From Fasciolopsis buskii (Eukaryota; Platyhelminthes; Trematoda; Plagiorchiida; Fasciolidae), in NCBI GenBank assembly GCA_008360955.1, contig LUCM01007949.1, positions 20,250 through 84,249 of the forward strand: 64,000 nt of DNA, written 5' to 3'. This document shows positions 59,262-64,000 of this stretch, piece by piece. Positions within the stretch are counted from its first letter, which is position 1. Each line of letters opens with the position of its first letter. The notes beneath the pieces are model-generated. The model had not been told where the DNA came from, ran no database searches, and saw only the letters and a list, made by a program, of their open reading frames with translations. Made by a program: the position numbers and the translations under genes.

Positions 59262-60780
59262 CGCACCATCATCATCATCATCATCATCGTTCAGCGTTAA
59301 ACGGCAAGGCAAGCCCCACTGACCGCTGCCGTTCCCCAGAGTTACACGTTTATATAAAAACAGTGAATATCCAACGGGAACAGGGAGTGAACCTACAAAG
59401 GCGGGAAAAGATAAGATACTACTGCAGCCAACACACGGAACACAGTCTAACTGTAAAAACGCACGTGTTTTCAATCATTCTGATTCGATAGAAAACGACA
59501 GCATGATCGCCACTGTTCACGGTTCACTGCCATATCCTTCAGCGTCTCCAGCCAGCAAGTCGACGAGTCTTTCGGACCCCAACCACGAAGACGTGAGACA
59601 CCTACGTTACCTAACTTCGCTGTACATTTTCTCATCCCACGTTGCCACGTCATCTGTTGGCCTCCACATGGCTTCTTCCATTCCTTGAGAGGAACACAAA
59701 ATGGGGCACGGTATGGTAGACGAGTGTACGACATACGCAACACGTGACCCAACCAGCGTAGTCTACTAAGCTTCATACGGTTAAATAAGGTATTCTACGA
59801 ATTGGCACCTAGCACTAGATAACTGATCTCTATATTACTCACCCGATTACTCCATCCAATCGTAGCCATCCCACATTGAAATCGGTGGTCGAAAACCTCC
59901 AACCGACGAACATCTCCCTTACGCATAATTCACGTCTCGCAACTGCACAACAGAACTCAGTACACTGCAGCACGGTACACACGACCTTTCAACTTCAGTC
60001 AAATATCAGGCCGACGCCACAAGTGCTTTAGTCCAGTGTAAGCTGCACGAGCCTTGGATATACGCATACTTACCTCCAATCCCGAGCTACCATCGTTAGA
60101 CACGCAGCTACCAAGGTAGGTGAAACAGTTAAAAATCGTTAGTTCCTCTCCATCCAGTATCAAGTTCGGCGCTGCTGTCGCCCAGTCCTGTAACAGTACT
60201 TTGCACTTTGAAGGTTCAAAGCACATGCCGCACCGAGCAATCGATCTCGACAGTCTATCTAGTGCCCGTTGTGCATGGTCCGCAGACTCGAACAGGCACA
60301 CGAAGTCGTCTGCGTAATCTAGGTCGCATAGCTTTCCTCCACCTCCCAGTTCGACTCCTACGTCCCGGAGACCTCCTAAAGCATCTTCCATCACCTCGTC
60401 CATGACGAAGTTGAACAGGAATGGAGAGATGGGACACCCTTGTCGAACGCCACTAGTCGTTTCGAATGAACGTGACAGTCCACCGTTTACCCTAACGCGA
60501 CCATAGGTATGCAAGTACAATGCTCGCAACAGGTTTACAAACTTCGTTGGCATACCCTTCCGGTGGAGAGCACTGAGTAGTGCACCTTTCAAGTCGAAGA
60601 AGACTACGATCGTAGGGCGGCGGTGCGTGTGGCGCGTTTCGAGTATCTGTCGAAGAGTGAATATTTGGTCAACCGCACCCACCAAGTGAAAAGCAAATGA
60701 ACGCCTCCCTGTGTCATTCGTCACGACGAACGTGAAGTGGGCTAACGTCGTCGCAACACGACAGCACCACAGCACATGCC
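59262..60780 (-). pseudogene. Non-LTR retrotransposon, RT region, inactivated
   Basis: A 5'-truncated element read on the minus strand. The uninterrupted frame 60775-59999 (258 codons) shows reverse-transcriptase motifs: VFFDLKGA at 58-65, SGVRQGCPISPFLFNF at 108-123, DYADD at 153-157, SKCKVLL and FTYLGSCVS. After FFDLKGA about 15 residues usual in this family, including the second half of motif A, are missing, so the palm is broken. At least three stops follow in 59998-59777. The C-terminal domain resumes in 59776-59471 (RLRWLGHVLRM, GWGPKDSSTCWLETL). The 3' end is a short (ATG)n run at about 59268-59289. It belongs to an endonuclease-RT group common in trematodes; the clade (RTE or CR1-like) is not settled. 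Confidence 0.85.
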
Positions 60781-61439
60781 AATGACCAGATTAGTTAGCT
60801 CGGCTTGAGCGACCGAGTAGTATTCAGGCCACCAATAAACCATAGATAATGATGGATAGCCGGTAACGCGGTAGTAGATGATTCCGCTGCCCCCCAGCGC
60901 ACTACCACGCCTGATCTACTGAGGCCTTATGTGGTTTGTTACTTTGAGTTCCAAGATCATGACTGCCTGTTTTCCTTCAAAATAACCATGACAGTGCACA
61001 ATGAGACGGGGGTTCGTCCTCAAGTTCTCACTACGCATTCAAGAAGTCAACAGAAACTTTTTATTCTCATCAACATTTGTGGACTGAACTGCAACAGTGA
61101 TTTTGTCCACCAATTGTTCGAATCTTCTTGTGCTCTAAATCCCAATAGAAGTCATACCTGCACATCATAAAAATATCAAGCACATTCAATTCACCAATTA
61201 CACTATCTACTTCTCTTCTGTTGCAAAAGCAGGTGTTTAAGCTCCTGTCTATCATTCAGCCGCCTGTTAGGTACCAAATCCTAAATTTTCCTACAGCGAT
61301 TTTTAGCTGTTATTGAAACTGTGGTTCCCTTAATTCAATAATTAGTTCTGTTATTTATTGTTCGCCCAGAAGCGCCGATTGTTTTACTTTATTTATTATC
61401 TACAAGCACTGAACGTCAATTTGTTACGGACCAAAGATC
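60781..61439. other. Stretch between retroelement copies
   Basis: No recognisable coding or repeat signal. 60781-60900 may be decayed retroelement. Confidence 0.35.
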
Positions 61440-62365
61440 ACTTATAATCATCAGCGTTTAGCGATAAACAACAGGACACGCCCCAATGACCGCTGTCTTT
61501 ATCCCAGAGATACACATCGCTGTTGGAAGAACGAATATCCAGGGGGGACGGGGAGTGGATCTACGCCAGTGCGAGAAGAAAAGTACCGCACCAGCTAGCA
61601 TAAAAGATACAATCAAGCTAAGCAGAGGGCCTTTTTCAACCATTCAAATCCGAAAGAAAATTACGACACGATCACTACTATTCGCGGCCATACTATTCAG
61701 TGCCTTCAGCCACCCGGTTAACAGATCTTCCGAGCTCCAACCACGAAGACGTGAGACACCTATTTTACCTAAGTACGCTGAGAATTCTCTTATTCCACTA
61801 ACTTATGTCATCTGGTGATCTTCATCTGACTTCTTCTACGCCGTAGATCGAACGGAAAATAAGGCACAGCACAATAAACGAGTGTTCACCATACGCAACG
61901 TGACCCTATCAACGTAGTCAACTAAGCATCATATGCTGAGACAAAATGTTCTCAAAACCGAAATCTAATACTAGATTCTTAACCTACATATTACTTACAC
62001 GGTCACTCCATTCAACCTTAACGAGACCAAGAAAACATCGGTGATCGGCAACCTCCGAGCGACGAACACATTCAGCGGGCAAACTCCACGTCCCGCAATG
62101 ACGCAACAGAACTGAACGCACTGCGGCACACTGTACGTATCTTTCAAATATGAAGCCGATGCAATAAATGCTTCGGTTCAGTGCATGCTGCTCGAACCTT
62201 CCATGTACGCGTGCTCACCTTTATTGCCATGCCAACATCCTTAGTCACGCAGCTGCCGAGGCAGGCGAAACAACGGAAGATCGCTAGTTCCTGCCCAACC
62301 AGTATTAAGTTCGGCACTATGGTTGTTCAGCCTTGCAAGAACAAACATTTCGGGGTATAGAGCAT
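61440..62365 (-). pseudogene. Second, more decayed copy of the same retroelement
   Basis: Colinear with 59262-60250: shared 'atcatcagcgtt', 'accacgaagacgtgagacacctat', 'ctgccgaggcaggcgaaac' and 'tattaagttcggc' blocks. Minus-strand translation gives only fragments, such as one equivalent to the 'GGQQMTW' block, with many stops. It is truncated near the SKCK box. Confidence 0.75.
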
Positions 62366-62439
62366 ATGCCAAATCAAGCCACAGCTCAGTTTGTACAATC
62401 GTCAACCTTAAACTAACGTGTTCTGGTTTTGGTTACGAC

Positions 62440-63285
62440 CTCACAGAGCTATCTGTTCAAACAAAAAAGAACCAGGAATAGCGAAGGTCGTATGCAAAAT
62501 AGCAAGTTGAGGAACATAGAGGAAAGGCTTTCAATGCAAGAACTCCACTGACTGCATCATTGATCCATATCACCTACTGTCTCCAAACATCGTTTCGGGG
62601 ATTTCGTGGACTCCGGCCCAGTGGCCTAACTCCAGCTATAAGACTCAGTTAACTGGTTAGTGCTTTCATACCTCTGGGTATATTATTGACTGACTACCTC
62701 AAACTACCTCCCAGCCTCTACGGCCTTCGTAGAACAGTATGCAACGAGACAGTCATTCTTTGAGGACGCGCAAAACATGTTCCAACTAACTTAACCTATT
62801 CTGTTTCAGTGTCTATTTTAAAGATTGAATTCTGTGACCCAGTGCCTTAGACCTAACCTCTGAGTTGTTCACAAAATTCTCCCACCATATTCTACGAAGA
62901 CTACAAAGATAACAGTGATCAAACATCGGAAGTTTTCGGATATCTTCTGCTCTTATTGGGCATGTTTCTGAGTATTAAAGGAGTACCGACTTCACTGGTA
63001 ATCGACTTTTGATCGGTAACGAGATGTCACGCCGACGCCACGGATGTCTAAATTTGGTGAATGCCAGTCGAACCTTGTGTATGTGTGTAAACTTCTTTTA
63101 ACAAGCGTCCAACGGGCGACATACAACTACCCAGGCAAGTAAATCTGTCCACCTCATCTACCTATTCCCCTGCAAAAACAGGATTTGGTTTTGAGCCAAA
63201 ATGGTCCTGGAACGGCGTATTACACTTAGAAGGTGCAAACTGTATCCCAAGCGTATTTTCATTATCGCTCAGACGATCAAGAAAA
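62440..63285 (-). pseudogene. Different non-LTR relic, RT C-terminal part
   Basis: Minus-strand fragments read FAPSKCNTPFQDHF and, further on, RAEDIRKLPMFDHCYL then SLRRIWWENFVNNSEVRSKA. These are the post-RT domain of trematode non-LTR elements. It is homologous to the relic at 15725-16400 but not closely to its neighbours. Frames are broken throughout. Confidence 0.7.
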
Positions 63286-63434
63286 ACATCATCATTATCA
63301 CCATCATTCAGCGTTAAACGGCAAGGCAAGCCTCAGTGACCGCTGCCTTTTTCCCAGATTCGCAGGCTTCTATAAAAAGAGTGAACATCTAAGGGGAACA
63401 GGGAGTGAACCTAAACAGGAAAGAAGATAAGATG
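63286..63434 (-). mobile_element. 3' end fragment of the 59.3-kb element family
   Basis: About 150 bases matching 59268-59420: (ATC)n-like start, 'ttcagcgttaaacggcaaggcaagcc' and 'gaacagggagtgaacct'. It starts exactly at the triplet run, as expected for a strongly 5'-truncated insertion. Confidence 0.8.
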
Positions 63435-64000
63435 CCGGACCAAACGACGTAAGGAGTGTATCGAAAAATCGATGCGCCATGTATTGGTTTTTTATTGTGA
63501 ATGATATAATATTAATAACACAGCGTTGTTGGTAGATGTAATGCGCCAACGTTTCGACTACCGTGGGTAGTCTTTCTCAAGGCAAGTTTTACAATCAAAT
63601 GCCCCAGAGCAATTCGATTGGTAACCAGTTTGTAAATATCCGGACCAAACGACGTAAGGAGTGTATCGAAAAATCGATGCGCCATGTATTGGTTTTTTAT
63701 TGTGAATGATATAATATTAATAACACAGCGTTGTTGGTAGATGTAATGCGCCAACGTTTCGACTACCGTGGGTAGTCTTTCTCAAGGCAAGTTTTACACG
63801 GTAGTCGAAACGTTGGCGCATTACATCTACCAACAACGCTGTGTTATTAATATTATATCATTCACAATAAAAAACCAATACATGGCGCATCGATTTTTCG
63901 ATACACTCCTTACGTCGTTTGGTCCGGATATTTACAAACTGGTTACCAATCGAATTGCTCTGGGGCATTTGATTGTAAAACTTGCCTTGAGAAAGACTAC
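63435..64000. mobile_element. Penelope-like terminal repeats, tandem and inverted
   Basis: A unit of 205 bases (63435-63639) is repeated directly from 63640 to about 63798. The sequence then turns into its reverse complement from 63799 to the window end. Each unit carries 'aaacgttggcgc' next to a perfect 7-bp hairpin, GACTACC-CAC-GGTAGTC, followed by GAAACG and preceded by TTGAGAAA. A hairpin leading into GAAACGTTG beside 'tgaRaaag', in tandem and inverted terminal repeats, is characteristic of Penelope-like retroelements, whose repeats derive from hammerhead-ribozyme motifs. The element body would lie beyond the window. Open frames through it are repeat artefacts. Confidence 0.65.

Noticed and set aside
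1..64000. CRISPR arrays, bacterial operons, phage or integron structures
   Set aside because: None seen. Direct repeats here are SINEs, retroelement ends or microsatellites, and gene structure is spliced and eukaryotic.

Overview
The window looks like a gene-poor piece of a large, repeat-rich eukaryotic genome, most likely a flatworm and probably a digenean trematode. The grounds are roughly 58-60% A+T, sparse spliced exons with GT-AG borders in very long non-coding stretches, many (CA)n, (TA)n and (GA)n tracts, a tRNA-headed SINE seen in at least eight copies, non-LTR reverse-transcriptase relics of a kind common in trematode genomes, and Penelope-type terminal repeats. There is no prokaryotic gene organisation. 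The species cannot be named from the sequence alone.

Two protein-coding loci are secure. (1) 51081-53741 (+) is an 886-residue last coding exon of an SH3-domain scaffold-like protein with serine-rich, basic and proline-rich low-complexity regions and a C-terminal PDZ-ligand-like tail. (2) 56816-57202 (-) is the main coding exon of CNEP1R1 (TMEM188/Spo7-type), the regulatory subunit of the nuclear-envelope lipin phosphatase. The two loci converge (tail to tail).

A third locus is my main inference. On the minus strand, five putative exons (30643-30471, 28526-28418, 27537-27500, 27390-27095, 26500-26397) have plausible splice sites and fully compatible phases. They join into about 225 residues that align colinearly, but weakly, with the second half of an integrin-beta I-like domain. 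Further candidate pieces lie upstream (37.2, 36.6 and 34.8 kb) and downstream (21.5-21.7 kb), but their phases do not all close. The locus would be a divergent integrin-beta paralogue or a decayed one.

Layout: 0-20 kb is mostly non-coding with microsatellites and SINEs, plus an old reverse-transcriptase relic at 15.7-16.4 kb interrupted by a SINE. 19.6-21.4 kb holds a second tRNA-related repeat family. 21.5-37.2 kb is the putative integrin-beta-like locus with intronic repeats. 37.2-45.2 kb is nearly empty. 45.3-53.9 kb holds the SH3 gene and a possible first exon. 54-56 kb is repeats. 56.8-57.2 kb is CNEP1R1. 59.2-63.4 kb is a pile of same-orientation non-LTR fragments, and 63.4 kb to the end is a tandem and inverted Penelope-like terminal repeat that runs out of the window.
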